From Pelomonas sp. Root405 (GTDB taxonomy: Bacteria > Pseudomonadota > Gammaproteobacteria > Burkholderiales > Burkholderiaceae_C), in assembly GCF_001425165.1 (NCBI RefSeq), contig NZ_LMDU01000012.1, positions 325,036-389,035 of the forward strand: a stretch of DNA of 64,000 bases, read 5' to 3'. A program made the translations under genes and the position numbers. Of this stretch, positions 29,633 through 39,223 are shown in pieces; position 1 is the stretch's first letter, and every line of letters begins with the position of its first letter. The notes beneath the pieces are model-generated. The model did no database searches. It saw only the letters and a program-made list of their open reading frames with translations, and was not told the DNA's origin.

Positions 29633-30535
29633 ATGAACCTGCTCACACCCCGTCTCATCGCCGCTGCCCTGCTGGCCGTCACCACCGCACAGGCGGATGA
29701 CACCGCGGCCAATGCCGACAAGCGCGCCCTCAACCTCGCCGTGCAGCGCGATGGCCGGCATAACCAGAGCGCCGCAGCCGCGGTGAGCCTGCCGGTGGGC
29801 CGGGCCGCCTGGGTTCAGGTGGGCGCCGGCCAGTCGCGCAGCCGCGACGCGGTCAGCGGCGAGCGCTACAAGCCTGGGCAGCTGTCGGTCGGTGGTGGCG
29901 TGGCGGGCAAGGCCTGGCAGGCCAGCCTGAACGCCAGCCAGCGCCGCGACGGCGAGCGCCTGCGCCAGACTGACTGGGCGGCCGCGGCGGACTGGCGGCC
30001 GATGGACGGCGTCAGCATCGGCGTGGATGCGCTCAGGCGCCAGGCCCGGGCGCGCGGCACGTTGGCGTCTTCAGCTGGCGCAACCACACCGATCGAACAG
30101 CGCGTCAGGGGCCATGGCGTCGGCCTGCGTGCCGCGGTGGCGGTGACCCCGCGCGTCAGCGTCTACGGCGCCGCCATGCGCAACCGCTACAGGACGACCA
30201 CGCCGCAGGCGACGGGCAACGCGGGCGGCGGGGGTGGCCTGTTGGCCGGCGTGCCGCTGCTGGGCCAGCGTGTCACGGCCATCAACCGTGACGAGGCAGC
30301 GTTCGACCGCAGCGCGCAGCTGGGCGCGACCTGGCGCGCCAGCGAGCGCGTGGCCTTGAACGGCGAACTGATGCAGGACCGCTTGCACCACGGCGGCAAC
30401 CTGCGCAGCGTGCAGATGAAGGCCGCCATTGCCGCCGGTGCCGGCTGGACGCTGACGCCGGGCATCGGCCGCAGCCGGGGACCCAACGGGGAGGGGGCGA
30501 ACTACGGGTTGCTGGGGGCGAGCTACGCGTGGTGA
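29633..30535 (+). CDS. Exported repeat-strand protein, likely outer-membrane beta-barrel
   Basis: A 300-residue protein with a signal peptide (LIAAALLAVTTAQA). The mature part is a run of amphipathic strands such as AAWVQVGAGQSRSRD and VSVYGAAMRNRYRTTTP, ending in LLGASYAW with a terminal aromatic. This is the signature of a beta-barrel outer-membrane protein; no named family is recognised. Start at the ATG at 29633. Confidence 0.65.
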   Translation: MNLLTPRLIAAALLAVTTAQADDTAANADKRALNLAVQRDGRHNQSAAAAVSLPVGRAAWVQVGAGQSRSRDAVSGERYKPGQLSVGGGVAGKAWQASLNASQRRDGERLRQTDWAAAADWRPMDGVSIGVDALRRQARARGTLASSAGATTPIEQRVRGHGVGLRAAVAVTPRVSVYGAAMRNRYRTTTPQATGNAGGGGGLLAGVPLLGQRVTAINRDEAAFDRSAQLGATWRASERVALNGELMQDRLHHGGNLRSVQMKAAIAAGAGWTLTPGIGRSRGPNGEGANYGLLGASYAW

Positions 30536-30575
30536 GGCTCTAAGCTGCAGGTCTTCACTTCATGAACCTGCAGCT

Positions 30576-30794
30576 ATGAACATCATCAAGATCGTCGGCG
30601 TGTTGCTGCTCATCGCCGGTGCCGCCAGCCTCGCCACGGGGGGCTTCAGCTATACCAAGGACAGCACCGTCGTGAAGCTGGGGCCGCTGGAGTTGTCGGC
30701 CAAGCAGAAGGAAGAAGTGAACCTGCCGGTGTGGCTGGGCGTGGGGGCGATTGCGGTGGGCGGCCTGCTGCTGGTGTTCGGCGGGCGCAAGTGA
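30576..30794 (+). CDS. Small two-helix membrane protein, paralogue 1 (DUF3185-like)
   Basis: A 72-residue protein with a transmembrane helix at each end and a central polar segment GGFSYTKDSTVVKLGPLE. It is about three-quarters identical to the protein at 33652-33870, which lies on the far side of the two intervening plus-strand genes and a minus-strand ORF. Layout recalls DUF3185 proteins, function unknown. Its stop TGA overlaps the ATG of the DUF924 gene by one base. Confidence 0.75.
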   Translation: MNIIKIVGVLLLIAGAASLATGGFSYTKDSTVVKLGPLELSAKQKEEVNLPVWLGVGAIAVGGLLLVFGGRK

Positions 30795-31336
30795 TGGCCC
30801 AGGCCAGCGACATCCTGCGTTTCTGGTTCGACGAGATCCAGCCCGCCCAGTGGTGGAAGGTCGACCCGGCCTTTGACGAACTCGTCCGCAGCCGCTTTGG
30901 CGCGCTGCACGAGCAGGCTCGGTGCTGCGAGCTTTTCAATTGGCGGGCGACGCCCGAAGGCCGGCTCGCCGAGGTCATTGTGTTGGACCAGTTCGCCCGC
31001 AACATCCACCGCGGCACGCCCGGGGCGTTTGCGGCCGACCCGCTGGCGCTGGCCCTCGCGCAAGAGGCCGTCAGTGACGGAGCCGACCTGGCATTGCCCA
31101 TCGAGCAACGGGCCTTCCTCTACATGCCCTACATGCACAGCGAGTCCGCGGCCATTCACGCGGCGGGCGAGCCGCTGATGAAGGAGCGCGCCGCGCGCGG
31201 CACCTACGACTTCGAGCTCAAGCACAAGGCCATCATCGACCGCTTTGGGCGCTATCCGCACCGCAACGCCATCCTCGGCCGGGCATCGACGGCCGAGGAA
31301 GTGGAGTTTCTCAAGCAGCCGGGGTCGAGCTTCTAG
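30794..31336 (+). CDS. DUF924 family protein
   Basis: A 180-residue soluble protein matching the DUF924 pattern (ILRFWFDEIQPAQWWKVDP at the start, LDQFARNIHRGTP and FLYMPYMHSE in the middle, HRNAILGR near the end). The family has a TPR-like alpha-helical fold and no established function. The start at 30794 overlaps the stop of the small membrane protein, suggesting coupled translation. Confidence 0.88.
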   Translation: MAQASDILRFWFDEIQPAQWWKVDPAFDELVRSRFGALHEQARCCELFNWRATPEGRLAEVIVLDQFARNIHRGTPGAFAADPLALALAQEAVSDGADLALPIEQRAFLYMPYMHSESAAIHAAGEPLMKERAARGTYDFELKHKAIIDRFGRYPHRNAILGRASTAEEVEFLKQPGSSF

Positions 31337-31623
31337 ACGTCAAGCTGGTAGACGGTGGCCGCGGCCCGTTCCTGGGTGCTGTGGCCCGCCAGGGCCTTGT
31401 CCCACTCGGCGCCGGTGGCGCCCGACGATGCCGACGCGTTCCGCGTCATGACGGCGACTTCTTCGGTGCTGGCGTCGAACTCACCGACCTGCTCGCGGCT
31501 GTCCAAAAAGAGCTTGGCGACCGCGCCGCCACTCGAATCGATAACGACCAGATAGCGGGACACCTGGCGGTGCTCCTGCTGGTTGTGCCGGGACGGCATT
31601 TCATGACCGAAGCCTTGGCTCAT
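31333..31623 (-). CDS. Small hypothetical protein
   Basis: A 96-residue soluble protein with a beta-strand-rich core (YLVVIDSSGGAVAKLFLDSR) and a polar C-terminus. An AGGAGG four bases before the ATG at 31623 supports it as real. The 3' end overlaps the convergent DUF924 gene by four bases. No family recognised. Confidence 0.55.
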   Translation of the reverse strand: MSQGFGHEMPSRHNQQEHRQVSRYLVVIDSSGGAVAKLFLDSREQVGEFDASTEEVAVMTRNASASSGATGAEWDKALAGHSTQERAAATVYQLDV

Positions 31624-31779
31624 CGGGCCTCCTCGCCTGGTTCAGGCTGCTCAAGTGAGGCCATTGTGCCCGCCGGCCGCCGCGATAACCCTGAATCAAG
31701 CGGTCCGTCGGCCGTGCTCCAATAGCAGAACTGGAACCGATTCCAATGACGACAACCGGATGCCCGGCGAGGACGAGAC

Positions 31780-33546
31780 ATGCAGTGCAAGACAAAACCC
31801 GGCCGCCTCGGCGGCGTGGCGGCGCGTGTGATGGCGGGTGGCGTGCTCGCCGCCGGTTTGACGGCTTCGGCCATGGCCGCCGAGGTGCCGGACTTCGGCC
31901 CCAATGTCCATATCTTCGACCCCACGACGCCGGGGATGCAGCAACGCATCGACGAGATCTATGCCGCGCAGCAGCCCAACCACTTCGGCCCGCGGCGCGA
32001 CGCCATCCTGCTCAAGCCCGGCACCTACCGGGATCTGCGCATCCCCGTCGGCTTCTACACCCATGTGCTCGGCCTCGGCGCAAATCCGGACGATGTGCAC
32101 GTCATCGGTGACCTGCGCTCCACGCCCTTCCTCGACAGCGACAACGCGACGCAGAACTTCTGGCGCGGCGCCGAAAACTTTTCCGTCACACCCACCTTGG
32201 GCATTGGCGACAACACCATGCAGTGGGCCGTGTCGCAGGCCATCCCGTTCCGACGCATGCATGTGCGCGGCAACATCCGGCTGAACAAGGACAAGGGCTG
32301 GGCCAGCGGTGGCTGGTTCTCGGACGTACTGGTGGATGGCCAGGTCAACTCGGCCACGCAGCAGCAATGGCTGTCGCGCAACAGCCAGTGGGGCAGCTGG
32401 ACCGGCTCCAACTGGAACATGGTCTTCGTCGGCGTGAAGGGCGCGCCGGCTGGCGAATTCCCGACACCGGGCCAGCGCTTCACCAAGATCGCCAAGACAC
32501 CGCTGGTGCGCGAGAAGCCTTATCTCTTCATCGATGCAAAAGGTCGCTATGCCGTGCGCGTCCCGGCGCTGCGGCGCGACAGCGTGGGCATCTCTTGGGC
32601 CAACGGCGCCCTGACTCCGGGCAACACCGTGCCGATCGACAAGTTCTTCATTGCCAGGCCGGGCGACACGGCGGCGACGATGAACGCGCAGCTGGCAGCC
32701 GGCAAACACCTGCTGCTGACGCCGGGTGAGTACCTGCTGACCGAGACCTTGCAGGTCCGCCGCGCCGGCACGGTCGTGCTGGGCATCGGCTTTCCGACCC
32801 TGCGCTCGGACAACGGCCAGCCGCTGGTGAAGACGGCGGATGTGGATGGGCTGACGGTGGCCGGGTTGTTCCTCGACGCCGGCAAGCAGGACTCGGGCGT
32901 GCTGATGGAAGTGGCGCCGGTGGGCGCCAGGAAACGTCACAGGGCGGAGCCCATCGTGTTGCACGACCTGTTCTTCCGCATCGGCGGCGCGGCGGCAGGC
33001 CAGGTCGACACGGCGTTGCGCATCAACGCCCACGACACCATCGTCGACCACACCTGGCTGTGGCGCGCCGACCATGGCGAGGGCGTCAGCTGGACGAGCA
33101 ACCCGTCCGCCCACGGTCTGTGGGTCAACGGCGAGGACGTGACCATCTACGGCCTGTTTGCCGAGCACTTCCAGAAGGAGCAGGTCGTCTGGCAAGGCAA
33201 TGGCGGGCGCGTCTACTTCTACCAGTCCGAGATCCCCTACGACCCGCCCACACAGCCGGAGTGGACGAATGCGGCCGGAGGCCGGGGCTATGCGGCCTAC
33301 AAGGTGGCCGACACCGTGACGCGGCACGAAGCCTGGGGCCTGGGGGTCTACAGCGTCTTCCTGAAGCCCGACGTCGTGCTGGACCGGGCCATCGAGGTGC
33401 CCACGAAGCCCGGCGTGCGTTTCCATCACATGATCACCGTCTGCCTGGTGGACAAAGGCAGCATCGAGCGCGTCATCAACGACGCAGGCGACCCGGCGCG
33501 CTGCAAGGACGGCAGCAACACGGCGACGCTCAAGGCCTATCCGTGA
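31780..33546 (+). CDS. Secreted parallel beta-helix protein of the family often mislabelled adenylyl cyclase
   Basis: A 588-residue exported protein with a signal peptide ending at AMAAE near residue 34. From memory, close relatives in Streptomyces and other actinobacteria are labelled adenylyl cyclase or coagulation factor 5/8-like. Shared blocks include FGPNVHIFDP near the start, QQQWLSRNSQWGSWTGSNWN, VVLGIGFPTLRSDNG, VDHTWLWRADHGEG and WGLGVYSVFL. The repeats fit a pectate-lyase or GH55-like right-handed beta-helix, so a polysaccharide-active enzyme is more likely than a cyclase; catalytic residues are not identified. It is flanked by the two small membrane paralogues. Confidence 0.75.
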   Translation: MQCKTKPGRLGGVAARVMAGGVLAAGLTASAMAAEVPDFGPNVHIFDPTTPGMQQRIDEIYAAQQPNHFGPRRDAILLKPGTYRDLRIPVGFYTHVLGLGANPDDVHVIGDLRSTPFLDSDNATQNFWRGAENFSVTPTLGIGDNTMQWAVSQAIPFRRMHVRGNIRLNKDKGWASGGWFSDVLVDGQVNSATQQQWLSRNSQWGSWTGSNWNMVFVGVKGAPAGEFPTPGQRFTKIAKTPLVREKPYLFIDAKGRYAVRVPALRRDSVGISWANGALTPGNTVPIDKFFIARPGDTAATMNAQLAAGKHLLLTPGEYLLTETLQVRRAGTVVLGIGFPTLRSDNGQPLVKTADVDGLTVAGLFLDAGKQDSGVLMEVAPVGARKRHRAEPIVLHDLFFRIGGAAAGQVDTALRINAHDTIVDHTWLWRADHGEGVSWTSNPSAHGLWVNGEDVTIYGLFAEHFQKEQVVWQGNGGRVYFYQSEIPYDPPTQPEWTNAAGGRGYAAYKVADTVTRHEAWGLGVYSVFLKPDVVLDRAIEVPTKPGVRFHHMITVCLVDKGSIERVINDAGDPARCKDGSNTATLKAYP

Positions 33547-33651
33547 AACGACTCGTTGTCGGCTTTGTCTGACAGCGGGCCGCGTTGTCGGACACTGTTT
33601 GTCACATGCCAGCACCCCTAGGCTGAGCGCACCTCAAACAAGGAGAACGCC

Positions 33652-33870
33652 ATGGGTGCCACCAAGATCATCGCCATCGTCCTGCTGGTTGCTGGCGCGG
33701 CCAGCCTGGCGTTCGGCGGTTTCAGCTACACCAAGGACACCACCGTCGTGAAGCTCGGCCCGCTGGAGGTCTCCGCCAAGGAGAAGGAGCAGGTCAATGT
33801 GCCGGTCTGGCTGGGCGTCGGCGCCATCGCCATCGGCGGCCTGCTGCTGGTGTTCGGCAGCCGCCGCTGA
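33652..33870 (+). CDS. Small two-helix membrane protein, paralogue 2 (DUF3185-like)
   Basis: A 72-residue protein with two transmembrane helices and the central GGFSYTKDTTVVKLGPLE segment, differing from the protein at 30576 at about 17 positions. A strong AAGGAG precedes the ATG at 33652, better than that of paralogue 1. Function unknown; conserved polar segment between helices suggests a specific exposed role. Confidence 0.78.
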   Translation: MGATKIIAIVLLVAGAASLAFGGFSYTKDTTVVKLGPLEVSAKEKEQVNVPVWLGVGAIAIGGLLLVFGSRR

Positions 33871-33875
33871 GCGTC

Positions 33876-33903
33876 AAAAAAAGCGGGCGCCCGAAGGCGC
33901 CCG
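33876..33903 (-). terminator. Intrinsic terminator of pckG
   Basis: An 8-bp stem CGGGCGCC/GGCGCCCG with a TTCG loop on the minus strand, followed by seven T residues. It lies 33 bases after the pckG stop and just beyond the end of the convergent small membrane gene. Confidence 0.88.
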
Positions 33904-33935
33904 TTGAAGGTTCACCGGACAGGTGAAGAAAACTC

Positions 33936-35810
33936 TCAGCCAGCCGCTTTAACCAAGCGCTTCTCGATCCGAGCCTTGACGGCCGGCAGTTCGGCCGGCA
34001 GGTGGAAGGCGAGCTGGGCGAACAGTTCGTCGTGCAGCTTCATCTCGGCCTGCCATTCGGCGGCGTCGATGCGGGTGACGGTGTCGAACTGCTCCTGCGA
34101 GAAGTTGAGGCCGTCCCAGTTCAGGTCGGCATAGCCTGGCGACACACCGAAGACGTGCTCGCTGCCGCCGCCGTTGCCTTCCAGACGGTCCAGCATCCAC
34201 TTCAGCACGCGCATGTTCTCGCCATAGCCAGGCCAGACGAACTTGCCATCGGCGCCCTTGCGGAACCAGTTGACACAGTAGATGGCGGGCAGCTTGGCGC
34301 CGGAGGCTTCGAGCTTGGCGCCCAGGTCCAGCCAGTGCTGGAAATAGTCGGCCATGTTGTAGCCCATGAAGGGCAGCATCGCGAACGGGTCGCGGCGCAC
34401 GACGCCCTGCTGGCCGGCGGCGGCGGCCGTGGTCTCGCTGCCCATCGTCGCGGCCATGTAAACGCCCTCGGTCCAGTCGCGCGCCTCGGTCACCAGCGGT
34501 ACGGTGGTGGAGCGGCGCCCGCCGAAGATGAAGGCGTCGATGGCGACGCCGGCAGGGTTGTCCCAGTTGTCGTCCAGCGCCGGGTTGTTGGTGGCAGCGA
34601 CCGTGAAGCGGGCGTTCGGGTGGGCGGCCTTGGCGCCGGTTTCCTTGGCGATGGCCGGTGTCCAGTCCTTGCCCTGCCAGTCGATGCAGTGGGCGGGCGG
34701 CGCGTCCGTCATGCCTTCCCACCAGACGTCACCGTCATCGGTCAGCGCCACGTTCGTGAAGATCACGTCGCGCTGCAGGCTGTCCATGCAATTGGGATTG
34801 GTGTGCGAATTGGTACCCGGTGCGACGCCGAAATAGCCGGCCTCGGGGTTGATCGCGTACAGGCGGCCGTCGGCGCCCGGCTTGATCCAGGCGATGTCGT
34901 CGCCGATGGTGGTGATCTTCCAGCCGGCGAATGCGGCGGGCGGGATCAGCATGGCGAAGTTGGTCTTGCCGCAGGCGCTGGGGAAGGCGGCGGCGACGTG
35001 GTACTTCTTGCCGGCGGGGTTCTCCACCCCCAGCACCAGCATGTGCTCAGCCAGCCAGCCCTGGTCGCGGCCCATGGTGGACGCGATACGCAGTGCAAAG
35101 CACTTCTTGCCCAGCAGCGCGTTGCCGCCGTAGCCCGAGCCGTACGACCAGATCTCGCGCGTTTCGGGGAAATGGACGATGTACTTGGTCTTGTTGCAGG
35201 GCCACGAGACGTCGGCTTGGCCTGCTTCCAGCGGCGCGCCGACGGTGTGCACGCAGGGGACGAAATCGCCGTCCGTGCCCAGCAGTTCGATGACGGCGCG
35301 GCCCATGCGCGTCATCGTTCGCATGTTGACGGCCACATAGGGGCTGTCGCTCAGCTCCACGCCGATGTGGGCGATGGGTGAACCCAGCGGGCCCATGCTG
35401 AAGGGGACGACATACAGCGTGCGGCCGCGCATGCAACCCTTGAACAGTGCCTTGTCGCCGGTCTGCAGCAGGTCGCGCATCTCATCCGGCGCCATCCAGT
35501 TGTTGGTCGGGCCGGCGTCTTCCTTGTTGGCGCTGCAGATGAAGGTGCGGTCCTCGACGCGGGCGACGTCGCTGGGGTCGGAACTGGCCAGATAGCTGCC
35601 AGGGCGCAGCACCGGGTTGAGCTTCTTGAAGGTCCCGGCGGCGACCAGCTGTCCGCACAGGCGCTGGTACTCGTCGGCGCTGCCGTCACACCAGTAGACG
35701 TCGGCCACCTCGGTCAGGGCCGCGATCTCGGCCACCCAGGCGATCAGCTTGGCGTTCTTGACATAGGCGGGCAGGTTCAGCCGCAGCCCCTGCATGGCAG
35801 GTTGGTTCAT
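33936..35810 (-). CDS. pckG: Phosphoenolpyruvate carboxykinase, GTP-dependent
   Basis: A 624-residue cytosolic enzyme converting oxaloacetate and GTP to PEP, CO2 and GDP, the entry to gluconeogenesis. The GTP-type P-loop [11 protein letters not shown] is clear, as are [17 protein letters not shown] and [13 protein letters not shown]. Length matches GTP-PEPCK (about 600-620). The start at 35810 ([13 protein letters not shown]) is preferred over an ATG at 35870 that adds a non-conserved leader. It is a single gene with its own terminator. With malate synthase G and the beta-oxidation operon it supports growth on C2 and acyl substrates. Confidence 0.95.
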   Translation of the reverse strand: MNQPAMQGLRLNLPAYVKNAKLIAWVAEIAALTEVADVYWCDGSADEYQRLCGQLVAAGTFKKLNPVLRPGSYLASSDPSDVARVEDRTFICSANKEDAGPTNNWMAPDEMRDLLQTGDKALFKGCMRGRTLYVVPFSMGPLGSPIAHIGVELSDSPYVAVNMRTMTRMGRAVIELLGTDGDFVPCVHTVGAPLEAGQADVSWPCNKTKYIVHFPETREIWSYGSGYGGNALLGKKCFALRIASTMGRDQGWLAEHMLVLGVENPAGKKYHVAAAFPSACGKTNFAMLIPPAAFAGWKITTIGDDIAWIKPGADGRLYAINPEAGYFGVAPGTNSHTNPNCMDSLQRDVIFTNVALTDDGDVWWEGMTDAPPAHCIDWQGKDWTPAIAKETGAKAAHPNARFTVAATNNPALDDNWDNPAGVAIDAFIFGGRRSTTVPLVTEARDWTEGVYMAATMGSETTAAAAGQQGVVRRDPFAMLPFMGYNMADYFQHWLDLGAKLEASGAKLPAIYCVNWFRKGADGKFVWPGYGENMRVLKWMLDRLEGNGGGSEHVFGVSPGYADLNWDGLNFSQEQFDTVTRIDAAEWQAEMKLHDELFAQLAFHLPAELPAVKARIEKRLVKAAG

Positions 35811-36162
35811 GGTGAAAGCTCCAATCATGGGAATGTGTTTGGGGCAGCCTTCAAGCTGGCCCAAGCACACTCAGCCGGGAGGCGGATTGTCGAATCCAAT
35901 GTAATCACGCGGTAACCGCCGGGATCGGTGGGGCCATGCAAAACCGGAATAAACCCATGCTGACATGGGAGAAGGTGCTGCCGCGGGCGCCGAACTGGAA
36001 CATAGGGTTTACGCTAGACTCGCATGTAATCCGAGAAAAATAGTTACGGTCGTGCCACAGTCCGCATCCCTAGGTGAGAAGTTGCCCGCGCAACGGCGTT
36101 GCCTATGTTTGCTGGTGGTGCACGGCAAGGAGCCATGCGCCAGTCCTCAACAGGAGATCGTG
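35811..36162. other. Intergenic region between pckG and the PEP-CTERM gene
   Basis: About 350 bases that hold the divergent promoters of pckG and the PEP-CTERM gene. I see one short inverted repeat (CCCATG-CTGA-CATGGG at about 35957-35972). The sequence is more AT-rich around 36000-36050 (TTTACG, TGTAAT), where a promoter is plausible. No convincing small gene or sigma-54 -24/-12 element was found. Confidence 0.4.
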
Positions 36163-36729
36163 ATGACTCGGATTGCAGGGATCAAGACGGCAACACTGGC
36201 AACGGCTGCGACATTGGTCGCTGCGCTGGCGCTACCGGCGCACGCGGTGACCAAGGTGGTCGAGTTCAACGTGCTCAATGCCACAGCGATGCTGCCCACG
36301 CCGTTCGCCTCGGGCGACACGTTGCTGCTCGACACCACGGTGACGCAGGAAACCGGCCCGTTGTCGCAGAGCATCACCTTCACGCTGGGCGCGGGTGTCA
36401 CCGCGCTCACCGGGCGTGCCGCATGGGAAATCTCCACCGCCACCGGGCCGGGCCCGCGGCTGGTCGGCGTCAACATCGACATCTTCGACGCGGGCAACAA
36501 CCTCGTCCTCAGCGACGCCTTCGCCGGCGTGCTCGCTGGCTTTGCCGTGTCGACCTTCGACGGGCCCATCGGCCCGGGCACCTATCGCTTGGTAGCCACC
36601 GGCAATGCCGTGCGCGACACGGTGCTGGACGTCTCCATCACCGCCGTGCCGGAGCCGGGCATCTACAGCCTGTTGCTGGCTGGCCTCGGCGTGGTGTGCG
36701 TGCGGGCGCGCCGGCGCCACCTCGGCTGA
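36163..36729 (+). CDS. PEP-CTERM sorting-domain exported protein
   Basis: A 188-residue protein with a signal peptide (ATLVAALALPAHA), a beta-rich mature region and a C-terminal PEP-CTERM domain: VPEPGIYSLLLAGLGVV followed by the basic tail RARRRHLG. Such proteins are recognised by an exosortase (EpsH/XrtA type) and moved to the cell surface or matrix. No exosortase is in the window, but the CPBP protease at 6273 is of the type seen in PEP-CTERM genomes. The ATG at 36163 follows CAGGAGATCGTG. Confidence 0.88.
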   Translation: MTRIAGIKTATLATAATLVAALALPAHAVTKVVEFNVLNATAMLPTPFASGDTLLLDTTVTQETGPLSQSITFTLGAGVTALTGRAAWEISTATGPGPRLVGVNIDIFDAGNNLVLSDAFAGVLAGFAVSTFDGPIGPGTYRLVATGNAVRDTVLDVSITAVPEPGIYSLLLAGLGVVCVRARRRHLG

Positions 36730-36753
36730 GCGCTGCGCCCGCGCGGCGCGTCG

Positions 36754-37872
36754 TCAGCGGCCGTGCCAGCGCTTGGCGGCGCGGCGCACCATTTCGGGCA
36801 GCAGGTGGTTTTCTTCCTCGACGCCGCGCAGCCAGGCCGCGTCGTTGCCGATGCCGTTGATCTCGCGCCGCAGGTATTGCAGCGCGGGCTCCGCGCGCAG
36901 GTCGCCCGCGTGGCTGTCAAGGCGTGACAGCACCACGCTGAGGTCGTCGCGCAGCACGCGGTGTTCACCGCTTTCGGGGTCGACGAAAGTGCCGTCCAGG
37001 CCGAAACGACAGGCCTGGAAGCGGTTGAAGGTGTAGGGCAGGTAGTCGTCCTCGCTGAGCGTGAACGGCTTCTCGACGGTGATCCAGCGCGCCAGGCACT
37101 GGATGAAGCCGGCGATGGCCGCGGCCTTCTCGATGGTCAGCGGCGTGTCCAGCACGCGGACCTCGATGGTGCCGAACTCGGGCTTGGGGCGGATGTCCCA
37201 GTAAAAGTCCTTCATGCCCGAGACGACGCCGGTGCGGGTCATCTTGGTGAAGTAGGTTTCGAAGTCGCCCCAGTTCTGCACGAAGGGCGCGCGGCCCGAC
37301 AGCGGGAAGGCGAACACCGAGTTCAGCCGTGCCGAGTTGAAGCCGGTGTCCTCACCCTGTACGAACGGCGACGACGCGGCGAGCGCGATCAGGTGCGGGA
37401 TGAAGCGGCTCATGCCGTGCAGCAGCACCAGCGCCTCGTCGGCGCTCGGGCAGCCGATGTGCACGTGCTGGCCAAAGATGGTGAACTGCTTGGACAGGTA
37501 GCCGTACAGCGACGACAGCTCGTGAAAGCGCGGCGTCTCGAAGATGCGCTGGCGCTTCCAGTGCTGGAAGGGGTGGGTGCCGCCGCCGCACAGGCTCACG
37601 TCCAGCTGTTCGGCACAGTCCACCAGTGCATCGCGGATCTGGCCGAGCTCCGACAGCACCTGGCTGAAGCCGGTGCACACGCCGGTCGACAGCTCGATCA
37701 TGCTGCTGGTGATCTCGGGGGTCACGTTGCCGGGGATGCTGCGTTTCTTCACCAGGCGCAGCAGGTCGCCCGACACGGGCGCGAGGTCGTAGTCGTCGCT
37801 GTTGACGATCTGCAGCTCCAGCTCGACGCCCAGCGTCAGCGGCTGCGATTTGGAGAAAACGCCGAGGCTCAT
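36754..37872 (-). CDS. YbdK-type carboxylate-amine ligase (GCS2 family)
   Basis: A 372-residue member of glutamate-cysteine ligase family 2. The N-terminal [12 protein letters not shown], then [22 protein letters not shown] and [12 protein letters not shown] are typical of this fold. YbdK-type enzymes form a gamma-glutamyl amide bond using ATP, with weak glutamate-cysteine ligase activity reported for E. coli YbdK; the native substrate is uncertain. Its start overlaps the stop of the upstream antiporter in an ATGA, so the two are coupled. Confidence 0.88.
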   Translation of the reverse strand: MSLGVFSKSQPLTLGVELELQIVNSDDYDLAPVSGDLLRLVKKRSIPGNVTPEITSSMIELSTGVCTGFSQVLSELGQIRDALVDCAEQLDVSLCGGGTHPFQHWKRQRIFETPRFHELSSLYGYLSKQFTIFGQHVHIGCPSADEALVLLHGMSRFIPHLIALAASSPFVQGEDTGFNSARLNSVFAFPLSGRAPFVQNWGDFETYFTKMTRTGVVSGMKDFYWDIRPKPEFGTIEVRVLDTPLTIEKAAAIAGFIQCLARWITVEKPFTLSEDDYLPYTFNRFQACRFGLDGTFVDPESGEHRVLRDDLSVVLSRLDSHAGDLRAEPALQYLRREINGIGNDAAWLRGVEEENHLLPEMVRRAAKRWHGR

Positions 37873-39116
37873 TCCGTCGTCTCCTTCTTGCGTTCGCGCT
37901 TAGTTGCAGGGGGGAGTTCGCCGGCCAGGCGCAGCGCGAACTGCACGGCGATGGGGCCGATCAACTCCAGCACGGCGATGCTGGCCAAGATGATGGGCAC
38001 AGCACCCGCTGCCAGTTCGGGCTCGGCCCGCATCAGTTCGCTGAGCATGACCAGGGCCGTGGCCGACAGCGGCGTCATCGTGATCGACAGCGCCAGCCCC
38101 TGGCGCCAGCTCGCCTTGGCCATCGGCGCCAGCGCCACGATGGCGATGGTCTTGGCGATGAAGCGCGCCACCAGCAGCGCCAGCGCCGCAAAGCCGCCGG
38201 CCACCAGGATCTTGGGGGACCAGGCCGAGCCGACGATGACGAAAAGCATCAGTACCAGCGCGCCGCCCGAGGTGCCGAAGTGACGCGGCCACACCCACGG
38301 CCTGTCGCTGGTGTTGCGCAACAGCAGGCCGGCAAGTAAAGGCATCAACAGGGTCGACACGCCGATGGACCTGGCCGCCACGATGGCGAACGCGACCAAG
38401 CCGAACAGCAGCAGCGCGGCGCTCTCGTTTCGCAGGTCCAGCCGCCGCGCGGCCAGATAGGTCGCGCCCGCCAGCAGCGCGGCCACGCCGAGCGTCGTCA
38501 ACAGCGAGATGGCCAAGCCGGCCAGGGCCTGCGGCAGGCTGCCGCCATCGTCGGCGGCCCACCAGGTGCGCATCAGGATCAGCGCGACGACGGCATACAG
38601 CGTATTCAGCGCCGTCAGCAGCGAGGCCCGCTGCGTGACCTGCCCCGCGGCGCCCAACTCCATGGCCACGCGGCCCGACACGGCGGCCGGTGCCGGCATC
38701 GCCAGGATGGCACAGGCCACGGTTGTCTGCCAGCCAACGCCGAACAGGCGCAGCACCAGCGCAACAGCCAATGCGCTCAGCAGCGCCTCGGCCAGGCTGG
38801 TGGCGAGCAGCCCGGGGTTGCGGCGCAGCCAGCGCAGGTGCACACGGCTGCCGATCTCGAACAGCAGCAGGCCCAGCGCCAGGTCCGTGACGGTCTGCGC
38901 CGCGCCGTTCAGCGGCATGGCCACGCCATGGCCAAAGGCGGCCGCCAGGCAGCCCGCCAACGTGTAGCCGACCACGCGCGGCAGCCGCGTCGTCGCGGCA
39001 ATGAACTCGCCGGCCAGTGCGCCGGCCAACAGCACGCCCACGATGAACATCAGTTCGCTGGGTGGGGTGACGGCCAGACCGGCCCACACCCTGGCGCCGC
39101 TGTCGAGTGCAGTCAT
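37869..39116 (-). CDS. CPA2-type cation:proton antiporter, membrane domain only
   Basis: A 415-residue protein with about twelve transmembrane segments of the Na+/H+ exchanger (KefB/GerN-like) fold. [15 protein letters not shown] and [16 protein letters not shown] are the early conserved blocks. It ends in a basic tail (KRERKKE) and lacks the TrkA-N nucleotide-binding domain of KefB/KefC. The ATG at 39116 follows GGGAGAG. Coupled translation with the YbdK ligase suggests a functional link, as Kef systems are gated by glutathione; here that is inference only. Confidence 0.85.
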   Translation of the reverse strand: MTALDSGARVWAGLAVTPPSELMFIVGVLLAGALAGEFIAATTRLPRVVGYTLAGCLAAAFGHGVAMPLNGAAQTVTDLALGLLLFEIGSRVHLRWLRRNPGLLATSLAEALLSALAVALVLRLFGVGWQTTVACAILAMPAPAAVSGRVAMELGAAGQVTQRASLLTALNTLYAVVALILMRTWWAADDGGSLPQALAGLAISLLTTLGVAALLAGATYLAARRLDLRNESAALLLFGLVAFAIVAARSIGVSTLLMPLLAGLLLRNTSDRPWVWPRHFGTSGGALVLMLFVIVGSAWSPKILVAGGFAALALLVARFIAKTIAIVALAPMAKASWRQGLALSITMTPLSATALVMLSELMRAEPELAAGAVPIILASIAVLELIGPIAVQFALRLAGELPPATKRERKKETTE

Positions 39117-39223
39117 GCGCTCTCCCTTCAAAGTTTTGGGCCCGAAGCCTAGATGCGCCTCGCCTGTCGCCTTGTAGGCGAAGACGCCAAATTGCGGCAT
39201 CCCCTCTCTCGCAGAATGGGGGC

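Noticed and set aside
31780-33546. Adenylyl cyclase function for the secreted beta-helix protein
   Set aside because: The label comes from recalled database names for relatives; no cyclase catalytic motif is visible and the protein is exported.
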